From Flavobacteriales bacterium (GTDB lineage: Bacteria; Bacteroidota; Bacteroidia; Flavobacteriales_F; PHOS-HE28), in the NCBI GenBank assembly GCA_016788635.1, contig JAEUSU010000041.1, forward strand, positions 124,001 to 188,000: DNA of 64,000 bases, given 5' to 3'. Shown piece after piece: positions 26,740 through 35,925 of this stretch. The notes under the pieces are model-generated. The model did no database searches. It had not been told where the DNA came from and worked only from the letters and a program-made list of their open reading frames with translations. Numbering within the stretch: the stretch's first letter is position 1; each line of letters starts with the position of its first letter. The translations under genes and the position numbers were made by a program.

Positions 26740-27486
26740 TTAATCCATCACCTCCTCTTCCTCGGGTTCCGTGGTCCTTGCGCGAGGCGTAAGGAAATAG
26801 ATGAACCGGAACCGGATGATGCCATCGTCGATATAGCCTCGTGGGTCGAGCTCGTTCACCGAGCGCTGGTACCCGTAGTTGAACTCTCCGATCATGTGCG
26901 GCGTGAAGCGGTAGCCCGTACCGGCCCGCCATCGGTTCCGGTCAGAGAAGCGTTCGTTCAATGGTTCGCTCAGCACCACGAAGGCTTCGAAGTCCGCAAG
27001 CACGTACCAGCGATCGTCATTGGCGCGCACGGACATCACCATTTCGGCACGGAAACGTGTTCGTGAACTGTAGGACGTGCTGCGCTCCGGGCTCACCACG
27101 GTGAAGAAGCGTTGTTCATTGCGTATCAGGGCACGCAGGCGCACGCGGTGCTCGGGGGTGAAATGGATGCGCGTGCCGAACTGCGCCCGGTTCTCCCAAG
27201 TCACCGTATTGTACCCCTGCACCGTGTAGCGAAGCGAGTACCTGGGGATCAGGTCCCAATGCCGCGTGGCCGTCCAGACCATGGCCGGTGTCCAGTTCAG
27301 GCTCCACCAATCCTGCGCCACATCCAGCAGCACACGGTAGCTCAGTTCGCTTTCCAGAAGTGTTCGGGGCGATACGCGCTTGCGAATGACCAGGTCGTTC
27401 CAGGATTGCTGATCGGTGCCCTGGCCCTGCACCGCCAGCGCGAACAGCATCAGCGGCGCGAAGAGCAGGCGTTCCGTGCGCCTCAT
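26740..27486 (-). CDS. DUF2490 domain protein (predicted outer-membrane barrel)
   Basis: 248 aa with signal peptide MRRTERLLFAPLMLFALAVQ. The pattern SWNDLVIRKRVSPRTLLESE, PRYSLRYTVQGYNTVTWENR, RFRAEMVMS and RWRAGTGYRFTPHMIGEFNYG is typical of DUF2490 proteins, which are short outer-membrane barrels of unknown role in Bacteroidota. The C-terminus is acidic (TEPEEEEVMD). It overlaps the DUF502 gene by 4 bp (ATGA 27483-27486), so the two are co-translated. Confidence 0.78.
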   Translation of the reverse strand: MRRTERLLFAPLMLFALAVQGQGTDQQSWNDLVIRKRVSPRTLLESELSYRVLLDVAQDWWSLNWTPAMVWTATRHWDLIPRYSLRYTVQGYNTVTWENRAQFGTRIHFTPEHRVRLRALIRNEQRFFTVVSPERSTSYSSRTRFRAEMVMSVRANDDRWYVLADFEAFVVLSEPLNERFSDRNRWRAGTGYRFTPHMIGEFNYGYQRSVNELDPRGYIDDGIIRFRFIYFLTPRARTTEPEEEEVMD

Positions 27487-28133
27487 GGTTGGTCCGATGC
27501 CGGGATCCTGGAAAGGAGACCTGCGCCCATGGCGTGCAGATGGTCATCCAATTCCGATGCAGCAATGTTCATCGGCACCAACAGGGCGGGGTCCACGATC
27601 ACCATCGTCCCGTTGTTCGCGCCTGGTGCGTGCGGCAGGAAGACAAGTGCCCGTGCGCTGTCGCGTTCCATGACGATCACCGGCTGAAGGCCGAGGGCCG
27701 TGCGCAACAGTGCTGTTCGGCGCGAAGAGCGCTGGCCCAGTTTCTCCGCCATCCGCAGGCGCATCAGGCCATAGCCGGGCAGGAGCCGCAGCAGGTTGCG
27801 TTCCACATAGCGACGCCCTTTCCTGCCCGCACCATAGCGCACCATGAGGCCTGCGATCAGCGCGGCCAATGCAATGATGGTCCCGGCCAGCAGCAAGGCG
27901 GTGGTGAGCCTTAGTTCGAGGCCCACACCCAGGGCATCGGTCAAGGCATACATCTTCTTGCGCATGAGCTTCCAGACCTGGAAGGCCAGGAACAGCACTA
28001 CGCCAAAGGGCATCAGCAGGAACAGGCCTGCCAGCATGGTGGCCTTCAGTCTGACCAGGAACCGGCCGGGGGTCTTGCGGCGCATGGCTGGCGAAGCACC
28101 TTGCTGCGTGCTGTCAGGGGTGTGGTGCGGCAT
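27483..28133 (-). CDS. DUF502-type inner-membrane protein
   Basis: 216 aa with two membrane spans: MLAGLFLLMPFGVVLFLAFQ (about 33-52) and LTTALLLAGTIIALAALIAG (about 76-95), then a cytoplasmic or periplasmic region ending with VIVMERDSARALVFLPHAPG and IVDPALLVPMNIAASELDDH. The order of spans and the PVIVMERD...VFLP...V segment fit DUF502 (COG2928) proteins, whose role is unknown. Two ATGs are possible, 28133 and 28085; both lie before the first span. First gene of a two-gene operon with the DUF2490 protein. Confidence 0.72.
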   Translation of the reverse strand: MPHHTPDSTQQGASPAMRRKTPGRFLVRLKATMLAGLFLLMPFGVVLFLAFQVWKLMRKKMYALTDALGVGLELRLTTALLLAGTIIALAALIAGLMVRYGAGRKGRRYVERNLLRLLPGYGLMRLRMAEKLGQRSSRRTALLRTALGLQPVIVMERDSARALVFLPHAPGANNGTMVIVDPALLVPMNIAASELDDHLHAMGAGLLSRIPASDQP

Positions 28134-28438
28134 GGTGCGGTGAGATCGCCCTGCTGAAAAGGGTGTTCTGTTCGGCGGTGAAGTTCTCTACGGGAAAGAG
28201 TGTTCGCAAATGGCAGCACGGGGGCCCGGTATCCAATATGCCGGTCCGATAGGCGGGCTGGCTCCGGCAAAGGGTCCCGGCTGCCTTCACCTTGCCACGG
28301 CTGGGGACAGCCTCCATGCACCATCTGCCTTTGCTGAAAGCGCATTGACGTGGGGGCGGGCTTGATATGCATGACCTTCATCATGTTCCATGTATTGGTA
28401 GATCTCCGAATTTCGATCGCGTGAACAACCACAGGCGC
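28134..28438. other. Divergent intergenic region with an FNR-like operator near its right end
   Basis: 305 bp without a gene between the DUF502 gene (leftward) and the beta-barrel gene (rightward). The right end holds the operator and -7 element described separately. The remainder has no recognised element; no -7 box for the leftward gene is convincing. Confidence 0.4.
28371..28415 (+). promoter_or_regulatory. FNR/DNR-like operator plus weak -7 element
   Basis: ATGAC-CTTC-ATCAT at 28371-28384 (centre 28377.5), a near-perfect palindrome, and GAATTTCG at 28408-28415, a weaker match to TAnnTTTG/TTCG. Centre to -7 distance is 30.5 bp, as for the norC promoter. The gene starts at 28439. Confidence 0.55.
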
Positions 28439-29566
28439 ATGCGCATCACTGGAACATTCCTTGCCTTTTTGGTGGCCTTTGTGGTCTCCCTGCCGACGCA
28501 TGCCCAGATCTTCTCGAACAAGCCGGTGGGCAGGAAGAACGAGTCGCTCATCGACAGCTTGAAGAACAGGGGATACCCCTATGCCCTGCCGATCTGGGGC
28601 GCGAAAGCAGCGGCGCTGGGTTTCGATCTGCCCTATTCCGCCGGTCTCGGCACCCAGTTCATCCTATCTGAGGCACCGCTCACCATCGAGAACCTCATGC
28701 TCGGCTTCAACGGTGGGGAGATGCACGACCTGGATGGTATCGTGCGCTTTGACAAGTCCGTGGCCACGGCCCAGGGACTCAGCTTCCGGCCGGATATCTG
28801 GCTGTTCCCCTTCCTGAACGTCTATGCCATTCTGGGCAAGAACCAAGGCACCACCGAGGTGGGTTGGGGCTTGTGGTTGCCGGATAGTGCCGGTGTGGAC
28901 CGCCAGGTGTTCCGATCGGACAGCAAGGTGGAGTTCAATGCGACCACCTTTGGCTTGGGGCTGACACCCACCATTGGGGTGGCGGGCGCGTGGCTGGCCC
29001 TGGACATGAACTTCACATGGAGCGATGTGCCTCAGTTGGAGGACCCCGCGTTCGCGTTCGTCTTCGGCCCCCGGCTGGGCAAGCGCATTCCGTTGAAGGA
29101 TCCGCAGAGCAACCTCAACTTCTGGGTGGGCGGCTTCCGGTTGAAGCTCAACTCGCAGACCGTGGGGTCCGTGGCATTGGGGGATGTGTTGTCCACGGAC
29201 GGTCTGGGTTCCAACATCGATGCAGGCATCGATCGCGTGGCCGAGCTGGACCAGCAGGTGGACGCATGGTGGAACAGCCTCTCGCCGCTTCAACAGGCCA
29301 ACCCGGTGAACGAGGCCCGGTACAATGCGGCCAATGCGGCGCTGGACCGTGCTGGTGCATTCCTGGATGACATCGATCGAGCGGTGACCAATATCTCCAG
29401 TTCCACCGTCCAGTATTCCATTGACAAGCGCCAGAAGGACATGTGGAACTTCATCATCGGTGGCCAGTTCCAGTTGAACAAGCACTGGATGGTGCGCGCG
29501 GAATACGGCTTTCTTGCCGCCCGCACACAATTTCTCACAGGGCTTCAGTACCGCTTCGGGTTGTAA
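28439..29566 (+). CDS. Outer-membrane protein, unknown function
   Basis: 375 aa from ATG at 28439 (MRITGTFLAFLVAFVVSLPT signal peptide). Strand-rich body with GTQFILSEAPLTIENLMLGF, DIWLFPFLNVYAILGKNQGT, FGLGLTPTIGVAGAWLALDM, NFWVGGFRLKLNSQTVGSVA, a helical insertion ~265-330, and an ending YGFLAARTQFLTGLQYRFGL with the aromatic last strand. This looks like a full outer-membrane barrel of a Bacteroidota-specific family I do not recognise. An FNR-like operator lies 55 bp upstream of the start, so it may be induced with the NO/anaerobic genes. Confidence 0.65.
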   Translation: MRITGTFLAFLVAFVVSLPTHAQIFSNKPVGRKNESLIDSLKNRGYPYALPIWGAKAAALGFDLPYSAGLGTQFILSEAPLTIENLMLGFNGGEMHDLDGIVRFDKSVATAQGLSFRPDIWLFPFLNVYAILGKNQGTTEVGWGLWLPDSAGVDRQVFRSDSKVEFNATTFGLGLTPTIGVAGAWLALDMNFTWSDVPQLEDPAFAFVFGPRLGKRIPLKDPQSNLNFWVGGFRLKLNSQTVGSVALGDVLSTDGLGSNIDAGIDRVAELDQQVDAWWNSLSPLQQANPVNEARYNAANAALDRAGAFLDDIDRAVTNISSSTVQYSIDKRQKDMWNFIIGGQFQLNKHWMVRAEYGFLAARTQFLTGLQYRFGL

Positions 29567-29582
29567 CCCGAAGGACCGCCGA

Positions 29583-30332
29583 TCATTCTGTCCGCTGCTG
29601 CATTTCTTTCTGGCGCATACGCTCCTGCGCCTTACCCACACCTATGGGGATGCCCACCAGCAGGTGCCAGCCTTGGTTCACCTGTGTGGCACCCACCGGG
29701 TCTTTGCGGATCTCGGTGAGCCCCTGGTAGTAGCGCACCAGGATGTTCATGCCATGGCCTTTGTACAGCCTTATGCCAGCGGCGGCGCATACGCCGGCAT
29801 CGATGGTAGTGTAGAGCGAGCGGTTCTCCACACGGAAGCTCAGGTCCTCCTCTTTCCGCACATCCTGGGTAAAGACATCGGCGGCTTTGTAACCCAGGCT
29901 AAGCTGCGGGCCGGCCATGACGAACACCCGGCCGAAGCTGTACTTGGCCAGGATGGGTACGTTGAAGTAGTTGAGACGGCGCTCCACGGAGCCACTTGCG
30001 AAGAGCGAATCCAAGGCTGCATCACCCAGGGTATAGGTCGGCAGGCCTTTGGCACCCCAGGGCGACTTGACCATCACGCCCGTGGCCAACGACCAATTGG
30101 ACTTGAGCTTGATATCGAAATAGAAACCAAGGTTCAGACCCGACTTGTACCCTGCGCCATCCAAACCGTTGATCGTGGAGAAGGTGGCACCGCCTTCCAG
30201 ACCGAACTCCACATTGCCGGTGTTCAGGTTGTCACCAAAGAGCAGGGAGATGAGCACTTGGGCCCGGGCTGGTGAGGCGCACAGCAACCATGTGATCAGG
30301 AGCGGAAGGGTGCGTACGCGCGCGTGCTTCAT
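29583..30332 (-). CDS. Porin family outer-membrane beta-barrel protein
   Basis: 249 aa from ATG at 30332 (MKHARVRTLPLLITWLLCAS signal; the upstream start would be TTG). FGLEGGATFSTINGLDG, LNLGFYFDIKLKSNWSLATG, NYFNVPILAKYSFGRVFVMA and IRLYKGHGMNILVRYYQGLT are typical of the OMP_b-brl_2 family (Bacteroidota PorT-like small barrels). The C-terminal Lys/Gln-rich tail is unusual. Last of three consecutive leftward envelope genes (32970 to 29583). Function unknown. Confidence 0.72.
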   Translation of the reverse strand: MKHARVRTLPLLITWLLCASPARAQVLISLLFGDNLNTGNVEFGLEGGATFSTINGLDGAGYKSGLNLGFYFDIKLKSNWSLATGVMVKSPWGAKGLPTYTLGDAALDSLFASGSVERRLNYFNVPILAKYSFGRVFVMAGPQLSLGYKAADVFTQDVRKEEDLSFRVENRSLYTTIDAGVCAAAGIRLYKGHGMNILVRYYQGLTEIRKDPVGATQVNQGWHLLVGIPIGVGKAQERMRQKEMQQRTE

Positions 30333-30340
30333 GACGATGA

Positions 30341-31777
30341 TCAAGGTTCGCTGGGCGCTGCACGGTCTTCCGCCTGCCCCAGCACGAAATAGCTGAAGCC
30401 GAAGGTCATGCCCAGTTGGTTGTAGGAAGTTCGAAGGCGCAGTTCACGGTCCAGTTGAACAAAGTCGCCCACGGGCCTGAAGTCCTCCGGTGAACTGGTG
30501 TCCCTTCCGAAGGAATACACCACGCCCACCGTGAGCTTCACACGCTGGCTGTGCAGGTCCACCCCGAAACTGGCGTGGTAGAGGTCCCAATAGCTGAATG
30601 TGCCGCTGATGTCGGTCGCATCCTCCAGCACCGACCGGTCGAGGAAGTTGTGGTCCGTGCGGAAGCCCGCCAGCAGGGCGGCCACTTCAGAGATGCGGAA
30701 CTGGGCACCGACACCTGCGTTCAGCACGGGCACATTGCCGCTGCGGATCCGTCGGATGCCGCCGTCGGTGGGTACCAGCACACCCTGGTTCAGGTCATCC
30801 TCCGCCGTCAGCGCCATGCGGTCGTAGCCGGCCACGGCGCTCGCATAACCGAGCCGGAAGGCCCACACGGCGTTGCCGGCACGCAGTTCATAGCCTGCAT
30901 CCACGATCCAGGGCGTGCGGTACCGGGTGTCCAGTTGTTCACCGGAAACGAGCTTCTTTTCCTGTACATCGGGGCCGAGGCGTGTGATGGCCCGGTACAT
31001 GTCCCCGCTCCAGAACCGGGTGGATAAGCGCGGCAGGGTGACCGAGATGCCCCAGTTGGACCGGGAGCCGGTATGGAAGTAACCCATTTTGGTCTGGAAC
31101 CCCAGGTTGAAGACGTTCCCACGTTCTGTGCTGATGAAGCCCCGCAGCGTGGGCACGGTGTCGAAAACGGCGGGATCGCCATAGAGCCCCAGGTCCACGG
31201 TGCGCAGGTAGCGTTGGCTGAAGGAACTGCCGAAGAGGGTGATGCCGAGTGAACCCTGTTCGCCAACGGCCTTGCTGAAACCGAGGCCCATGATATCCTC
31301 ACGCGTGGTGGTGTATGAATTGACGAGGGCGGTCACCAGTTCATCGCCCGGGCTCAGGGTGTCCAGGTCACGGCGGACCGTGCCGGCTTGCTGGATCTCA
31401 AAACGACCGTAGAGGTTGCTCACATAGCCGATGCTGATGCGTGTGCCCTCGGCCCCCCAGGGGTCAAAGGAGCCCACCAACAGGCGCGGGGCCACATCCA
31501 CGTTATCGGACGTGACCTTCAAGCCCAGGCCGGAGAGGTCCTGCGCCTTGAGCCACTGCATGTAGAAGTAGTTGGCGCTGGTGGTGATGCCGGCCGACTT
31601 CACGCGGCGTACGGCGGCAGGGTTATAGAACAATACGGCCTGGTCATCCATGTTCGCCACGGCCGCACCACCCATCAAGGCGGCGCGTGCCCCGTGTTGT
31701 TGGGTCCAATACTGGTTGTCCTGCGCCTGCAGCGCCGAAGCGCAGAGCAGGCCACCGATGAGCAGGCTCCTACGCAT
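30341..31777 (-). CDS. FadL/OmpP1-type outer-membrane transporter
   Basis: 478 aa with signal peptide MRRSLLIGGLLCASALQAQ. The N-terminal hatch region QHGARAALMGGAAVANMDD followed by QAVLFYNPAAVRR is the FadL-type pattern (alternating small residues then 'NPA'). The long barrel follows, ending LGMTFGFSYFVLG. FadL proteins let hydrophobic molecules such as long-chain fatty acids or aromatic hydrocarbons pass the outer membrane by lateral diffusion. Start codon overlaps the stop of the BamA-like gene by one base, showing an operon. Family assignment is by pattern, moderately sure. Confidence 0.75.
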   Translation of the reverse strand: MRRSLLIGGLLCASALQAQDNQYWTQQHGARAALMGGAAVANMDDQAVLFYNPAAVRRVKSAGITTSANYFYMQWLKAQDLSGLGLKVTSDNVDVAPRLLVGSFDPWGAEGTRISIGYVSNLYGRFEIQQAGTVRRDLDTLSPGDELVTALVNSYTTTREDIMGLGFSKAVGEQGSLGITLFGSSFSQRYLRTVDLGLYGDPAVFDTVPTLRGFISTERGNVFNLGFQTKMGYFHTGSRSNWGISVTLPRLSTRFWSGDMYRAITRLGPDVQEKKLVSGEQLDTRYRTPWIVDAGYELRAGNAVWAFRLGYASAVAGYDRMALTAEDDLNQGVLVPTDGGIRRIRSGNVPVLNAGVGAQFRISEVAALLAGFRTDHNFLDRSVLEDATDISGTFSYWDLYHASFGVDLHSQRVKLTVGVVYSFGRDTSSPEDFRPVGDFVQLDRELRLRTSYNQLGMTFGFSYFVLGQAEDRAAPSEP

Positions 31778-32970
31778 CAGAAGGCTTCGTAGAAGGTCAC
31801 GTAGAACGCGCTGCTGTTCAGGCCCACGCCATAGTCGACGCGCACATTGCTGCGCGCCTCGGTCTCAAAGCGGATACCCACCCCGGCATTGGGCAGACCT
31901 GCCGGAATGGACCTGACATCGGGGGCCACGGTGCCCAGGCCCAGCCAGGTGGCGAACCCCCAGCGGCTCTCCAGCGAACCTTTCCTGTTCGGGGTGCGGC
32001 GGTTGAACATGTGGCGGTACTCACCCATGGCATAGAGCATCAATTCATCGCGGTATTGCCCCCACGTGTAGCCGCGAAGGTCCCACGGCGTTCCGATCTG
32101 CGAAAGTTCGGTCCACGGCACATCGCCACGGCAACCCCTGCTGCGCACCTGCCAGGCCACCGTGTGCCGGTGTCCCACGGGTTTGTACTGCCTGTAGTCC
32201 AGATCGATCACCCAGAACTCCGACTCGCCGCCCCATACCCGGCCGTAATTGATCACACTGGCATCGAGGTACAGCCCGGTGTAAGCGTTCACGGGCACAT
32301 CGCGGCTGTCATAGATGAACACCCCACCCAGACCGTGGTTGCGTATGCTGGTGCCGAAGCGCAGGATGTCGGGGTCGTTCGCCATTACGGGGTTCACATC
32401 GGTGGCTTCGGTCGCGTTGGAATCGAAGATGCCTCCCACAAAGAAGTGCTGTTTGTATTGGTGGGCCACCTTGGCATAGATGCGTTTCCAGTCCCGATGA
32501 TAGAAGGTGGAGCTGTCGCTTCGGGGCGTGTTGAAGGCATTCTCAAAGCCCACTCCGAAATAGTGGTCCGGCATGTTCTTGCGCCAGATCTCACCCGTGA
32601 TACGCCACTTGTCCTCGCGCAGGAAGAGGTTGGCCCGGATGGAAAGCTGGGTGGAGCCATTGGTGCTTTTGCCGTAGGAGAAGGGTATGGAGGAGCGCAG
32701 CAGGTGCCGGTCCTTGCGGTCGAAACTGAAGGTGATGAGCCCCCCTGCCGTCACCAGGAACTCCATCTCGGGCGTGTAGCTCGGCGCAATGAAGGGCACG
32801 AACTTCATGGGGCCGGCCTCGAAGGACAGTGCCCGAAGCGAATCGGTGTTGTGGAGCGCGTGTTCCACCACCGTGTGCGGAATGGTGTCCTGCAAGGCGG
32901 GTTCCTGTGCCCGCACATGCACCGTGGCCAGCAGGCACTGGACCACACCGGATACATAAGCAGCTCGCAT
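31777..32970 (-). CDS. BamA/TamA-like (Omp85 superfamily) surface-antigen barrel protein
   Basis: 397 aa from ATG at 32970. There is a short N-terminal region with no POTRA domain, then an Omp85-type 16-strand barrel: FVPFIAPSYTPEMEFLVTAG, GGVFIYDSRDVPVNAYTGLY, GFATWLGLGTVAPD and GLPNAGVGIRFETEARSNVR with the VDYG strand after it, ending AFYVTFYEAF. 'DSRD-P-N...G' and 'GVGIRFE...R-N-RVDYG' are the conserved surface-antigen (PF01103) signatures. POTRA-less members occur in Bacteroidota and are of unknown role; outer-membrane insertion is only one possibility. First gene of a three-gene operon with FadL-like and porin-like proteins. A weak operator lies ~105 bp upstream. Confidence 0.78.
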   Translation of the reverse strand: MRAAYVSGVVQCLLATVHVRAQEPALQDTIPHTVVEHALHNTDSLRALSFEAGPMKFVPFIAPSYTPEMEFLVTAGGLITFSFDRKDRHLLRSSIPFSYGKSTNGSTQLSIRANLFLREDKWRITGEIWRKNMPDHYFGVGFENAFNTPRSDSSTFYHRDWKRIYAKVAHQYKQHFFVGGIFDSNATEATDVNPVMANDPDILRFGTSIRNHGLGGVFIYDSRDVPVNAYTGLYLDASVINYGRVWGGESEFWVIDLDYRQYKPVGHRHTVAWQVRSRGCRGDVPWTELSQIGTPWDLRGYTWGQYRDELMLYAMGEYRHMFNRRTPNRKGSLESRWGFATWLGLGTVAPDVRSIPAGLPNAGVGIRFETEARSNVRVDYGVGLNSSAFYVTFYEAF

Positions 32971-33297
32971 GATCGATGTATGGGCTTCGCGGGTGGCGCG
33001 CTGGTACACGTGTGGCGGGGTGCAACGCTACCGAAAGGTCCGCACAAGGTCGACCGGTCGGAGGCACATCCGCGCTGACGAAGATCAGCCGTTAAAGCCG
33101 ATCGAACGCACCGCCGGTGCGCGGGATGCGCGTTCCATGCAGGCGAATGACATGGATGGGTGGCGGGATACGCCGGAAAATGGTGCGGACGGAAGGTCCA
33201 ATGGAAAGGAAAGCGGAGGTTCTCTTCCTGCGATGAGATGCGCGGATATGTGCTTCCTCTCTACCTTGGCGCGGTAGGTACCCGGTGCCACCAGAAC
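32971..33297. other. Divergent intergenic region, 327 bp
   Basis: No gene seen. It holds one perfect palindromic 14-mer CTGAC-GAAG-ATCAG (33075-33088), matching the FNR-like consensus but without a good -7 element at the right distance on either strand; the best minus-strand matches are GACCTTGT at 33051-33044 and TAGCGTTG at 33030-33023. On the plus strand TACCTTGG at 33262-33269 is a plausible -7 box for the DUF5723-OmpA gene at 33298. Confidence 0.45.
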
Positions 33298-35832
33298 ATG
33301 TGTTCCCTACGATCCATACTCATCCTTGGCGCCTGGGGCCTTGCTTCAGCAGCCACGGGCCAGCAGAACCTGGGCATGGCCTCGGGCAACTATGCCGGCA
33401 TAACGGGCGCATGGCTCAATCCGGCCAGCATCGTGGACAGCCGGTACAAGTTCGACATGGTGCTGTTCGGTTATGATGCCTTCTTCACGAACAACTACCT
33501 GCAACTGTCCAATAATGTGTTGCGGGACCGGCTTTTCTCCAAGCCGCCCTACAACGCATCCCGGGAGGATGCCATGCGTGACCTGATGACACCCGTGGAT
33601 GACAAGCCCGAAAAGGTGCACGGCGCCACTTCCACGGAGGTCCATTTCCCGTTCTCGTTCATGGCCCGCACCGGCCCACGTTCTGCGTTCGCCTTGAACA
33701 TCCGCAACCGGTCCATGATCGACGTGCAGGGATTGGACGCTGCCACGGCCCAGATGATCTACGACAACCTGGCCAATGAGGAGCTTTTTGGGCAGGTGCA
33801 GGACAACAGCGGCTTCGGGTTCAGCTTCATGAACTGGATGGAGGTGGGCTTGACCTTCGGGCGTGTGATGGTCAATAGCGGCAGCCATTTCCTGAAGGCT
33901 GCGGGCACGCTCAAGCTCATGGCGGGTGCCTCGTCCATCCACATGTCAAGTGATGACCTTCAACTGGTATTCGATGGCCCGGACACCATCTCCATTCAGA
34001 GCCCCTTGATCCGGTACGGCCGCACGGAGCGGGGCGATGTGGACACCTATGGCCGCAGGAACCTGATGAACGGCGTGGAGGATTGGGCCCTGGGATGGGA
34101 TGTGGGCGTGGTGTATGAGCTACGTGGCGATGTGGCCAAGCGCAGGTTCATTGACCTGGACAATACCGTGAAGGAACGCCAGGACCTGAACAAGTACATC
34201 TTACGCGTCGGCGTGTCGCTGCTGGATGCCGGCCATTTCAAGTTCACGCGCAGGGAGCTGGCACAGGACCATAGCGCGAACATCACCGGCTGGGACATCA
34301 GCCAGGTGCACGCCAGCGACCTGGACCAGTGGGATGCGGCCTATTCCGAGTTGGTGGAGTTCGTGCCGGATGGATCACCCACCTACACCCACCGCCTGCC
34401 CACGGCCGTGGCCGCCAATGTGGACCTGCGGATCTTGGGCGGCTTTTATGTGAACGTGGGCACCTACCGGGATGCCACCCGGTTCTTTCCCGAGGCCAAT
34501 ACCACCTTGCGGCCGCAGGAATGGGTCGCGATAACCCCGCGATTCGAGAACCGGTGGTTCGGCTTTTATGTGCCCATGAGCCGCCTGGGCGATCAAAGCC
34601 GGATCGGCGCCACCATTCGCCTGGGCCCTGTCTTTTTTGGGTCGAACAACCTGGCCGATCAGTGGATGAACCCGCAGAACGTGCAGGCCGACTACCACTT
34701 TGGCGCACGCTTCAGCATTGGCCACGGCAAGCCCAGCGCGGTGAAGCGCAAGTACGAGGCCTGGCGCATGCAGCAGACCTCCATCAACCGCAACAGCACG
34801 CGCATCGATTCATTGGAGCGCGAGGTGTACGCCCTGCGGATGGCGATGCAGTTCCGGACCGCACGACCCACCGTGATCAACAATTTCTTCGGCACCGATT
34901 CCGCATCCCTGGCCCTGGCCCGCGACACCGCGTTCCTGCGGAAGATGGGCGCTGCGGATGATGGGGACATGGAACGGTTGATCGCGGAGAACGAACAGCT
35001 GTCGCGCGAGGTGGCGCGCCGCAGGACCGAGCAACCAAGGGACACTGTCCAGACCATGGTCCCCGCGCGTGACCGGGCCATGGAACGGCAGCAGCGCAAG
35101 GTTGATCGGGCATCGGCCAGGCTCGCCCAGGCGCAAGTGGATGCCATCGATGCGAATGCCAAGCAAATGCAGCGGATCGAGAAGCAGATGCGGCGGCAGA
35201 ACAGGATCTTGGCCGCAGGAGCGGTAACGGGTGTGGTGGCGGCAGCGTCCAGCGGAAAGGGAAAGGAGCAGGTGACCGGCCCGGCGATCTTCCTGAACGA
35301 CAGCACCATTGTGCTGGGTGAGGACACCCTGCGCCTGGTCATCCCCGCCGGCAGTACATCACCTATTCCCGTATCCGTGCGGGATACGGCGTTCTTGACG
35401 ATCCGTGACACGGTGCGTGTGGTGGACACCTTGCACATCGTGCACCGGGATACCACCGTGATCGAACGGGAGGTGCAGGCGCCTGGCACCATCACACTGG
35501 ATGAAGCAGCATTGAAGCGCCTGCTGGAACCGGTGTATTTCGCCACCGGTAAGACCACCCTGGGGCCGCAAGGCCTTTTGAAAGTGGAGGAGCTGGCGGA
35601 CTGGCTGAACAGGAATCCGGAAAAGCGCGTGGAGATCACGGGCGTGGCGGATGCCAGTGGCAGTGTAGCGGCGAACGAACGCGTGGCCCAGGCAAGGGCG
35701 GAAAGCGTTCGGGAGGGGTTGATCGCGAAAGGGGTGAACGCCTCCCGCATCGCCACCTCTCGGAAGCTCGCACCTGCCGGTGCCGCTCCCGATCCCAGGT
35801 ACCGCAGGGCCGAAGTGCGCATCCTGGATTAA
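33298..35832 (+). CDS. DUF5723-type barrel fused to coiled coil and OmpA-like peptidoglycan-binding domain
   Basis: 844 aa from ATG at 33298 (MCSLRSILILGAWGLASAAT signal peptide). Residues ~20-480 match DUF5723 (NYAGITGAWLNPASIVDSRY; GWDVGVVYELRGDVAKR; LGGFYVNVG), an outer-membrane barrel domain of Bacteroidota. Residues ~485-680 are helical and charged (RNSTRIDSLEREVYALRMAM, RDRAMERQQRKVDRASARLA), a probable coiled coil. The last ~115 residues are an OmpA-C domain (EPVYFATGKTTLGPQGLLKV, then TGVADASGSVAANERVAQAR) that binds peptidoglycan. The whole would link outer membrane and cell wall across the periplasm. A similar DUF5723 plus OmpA order exists in Bacteroidota, to my knowledge, but the long coiled coil is notable. 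Confidence 0.8.
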   Translation: MCSLRSILILGAWGLASAATGQQNLGMASGNYAGITGAWLNPASIVDSRYKFDMVLFGYDAFFTNNYLQLSNNVLRDRLFSKPPYNASREDAMRDLMTPVDDKPEKVHGATSTEVHFPFSFMARTGPRSAFALNIRNRSMIDVQGLDAATAQMIYDNLANEELFGQVQDNSGFGFSFMNWMEVGLTFGRVMVNSGSHFLKAAGTLKLMAGASSIHMSSDDLQLVFDGPDTISIQSPLIRYGRTERGDVDTYGRRNLMNGVEDWALGWDVGVVYELRGDVAKRRFIDLDNTVKERQDLNKYILRVGVSLLDAGHFKFTRRELAQDHSANITGWDISQVHASDLDQWDAAYSELVEFVPDGSPTYTHRLPTAVAANVDLRILGGFYVNVGTYRDATRFFPEANTTLRPQEWVAITPRFENRWFGFYVPMSRLGDQSRIGATIRLGPVFFGSNNLADQWMNPQNVQADYHFGARFSIGHGKPSAVKRKYEAWRMQQTSINRNSTRIDSLEREVYALRMAMQFRTARPTVINNFFGTDSASLALARDTAFLRKMGAADDGDMERLIAENEQLSREVARRRTEQPRDTVQTMVPARDRAMERQQRKVDRASARLAQAQVDAIDANAKQMQRIEKQMRRQNRILAAGAVTGVVAAASSGKGKEQVTGPAIFLNDSTIVLGEDTLRLVIPAGSTSPIPVSVRDTAFLTIRDTVRVVDTLHIVHRDTTVIEREVQAPGTITLDEAALKRLLEPVYFATGKTTLGPQGLLKVEELADWLNRNPEKRVEITGVADASGSVAANERVAQARAESVREGLIAKGVNASRIATSRKLAPAGAAPDPRYRRAEVRILD

Positions 35833-35891
35833 ACGTGGAATGCAGTTGTTCCCGGGCTTGAACGCCGGGCAACACGGTCCTAGGAGCCCAT

Positions 35892-35899
35892 TAGCTTTG
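35892..35899 (+). promoter_or_regulatory. -7 promoter element of the sulfatase operon
   Basis: Perfect TAnnTTTG (TAGCTTTG) 27 bp before the sulfatase ATG. No -33 TTG at the usual distance and no FNR-like operator were seen, so it probably belongs to a constitutive or separately regulated promoter. Confidence 0.5.
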
Positions 35900-35925
35900 A
35901 CCACCCTTTCCGAAACCCTACCCCC

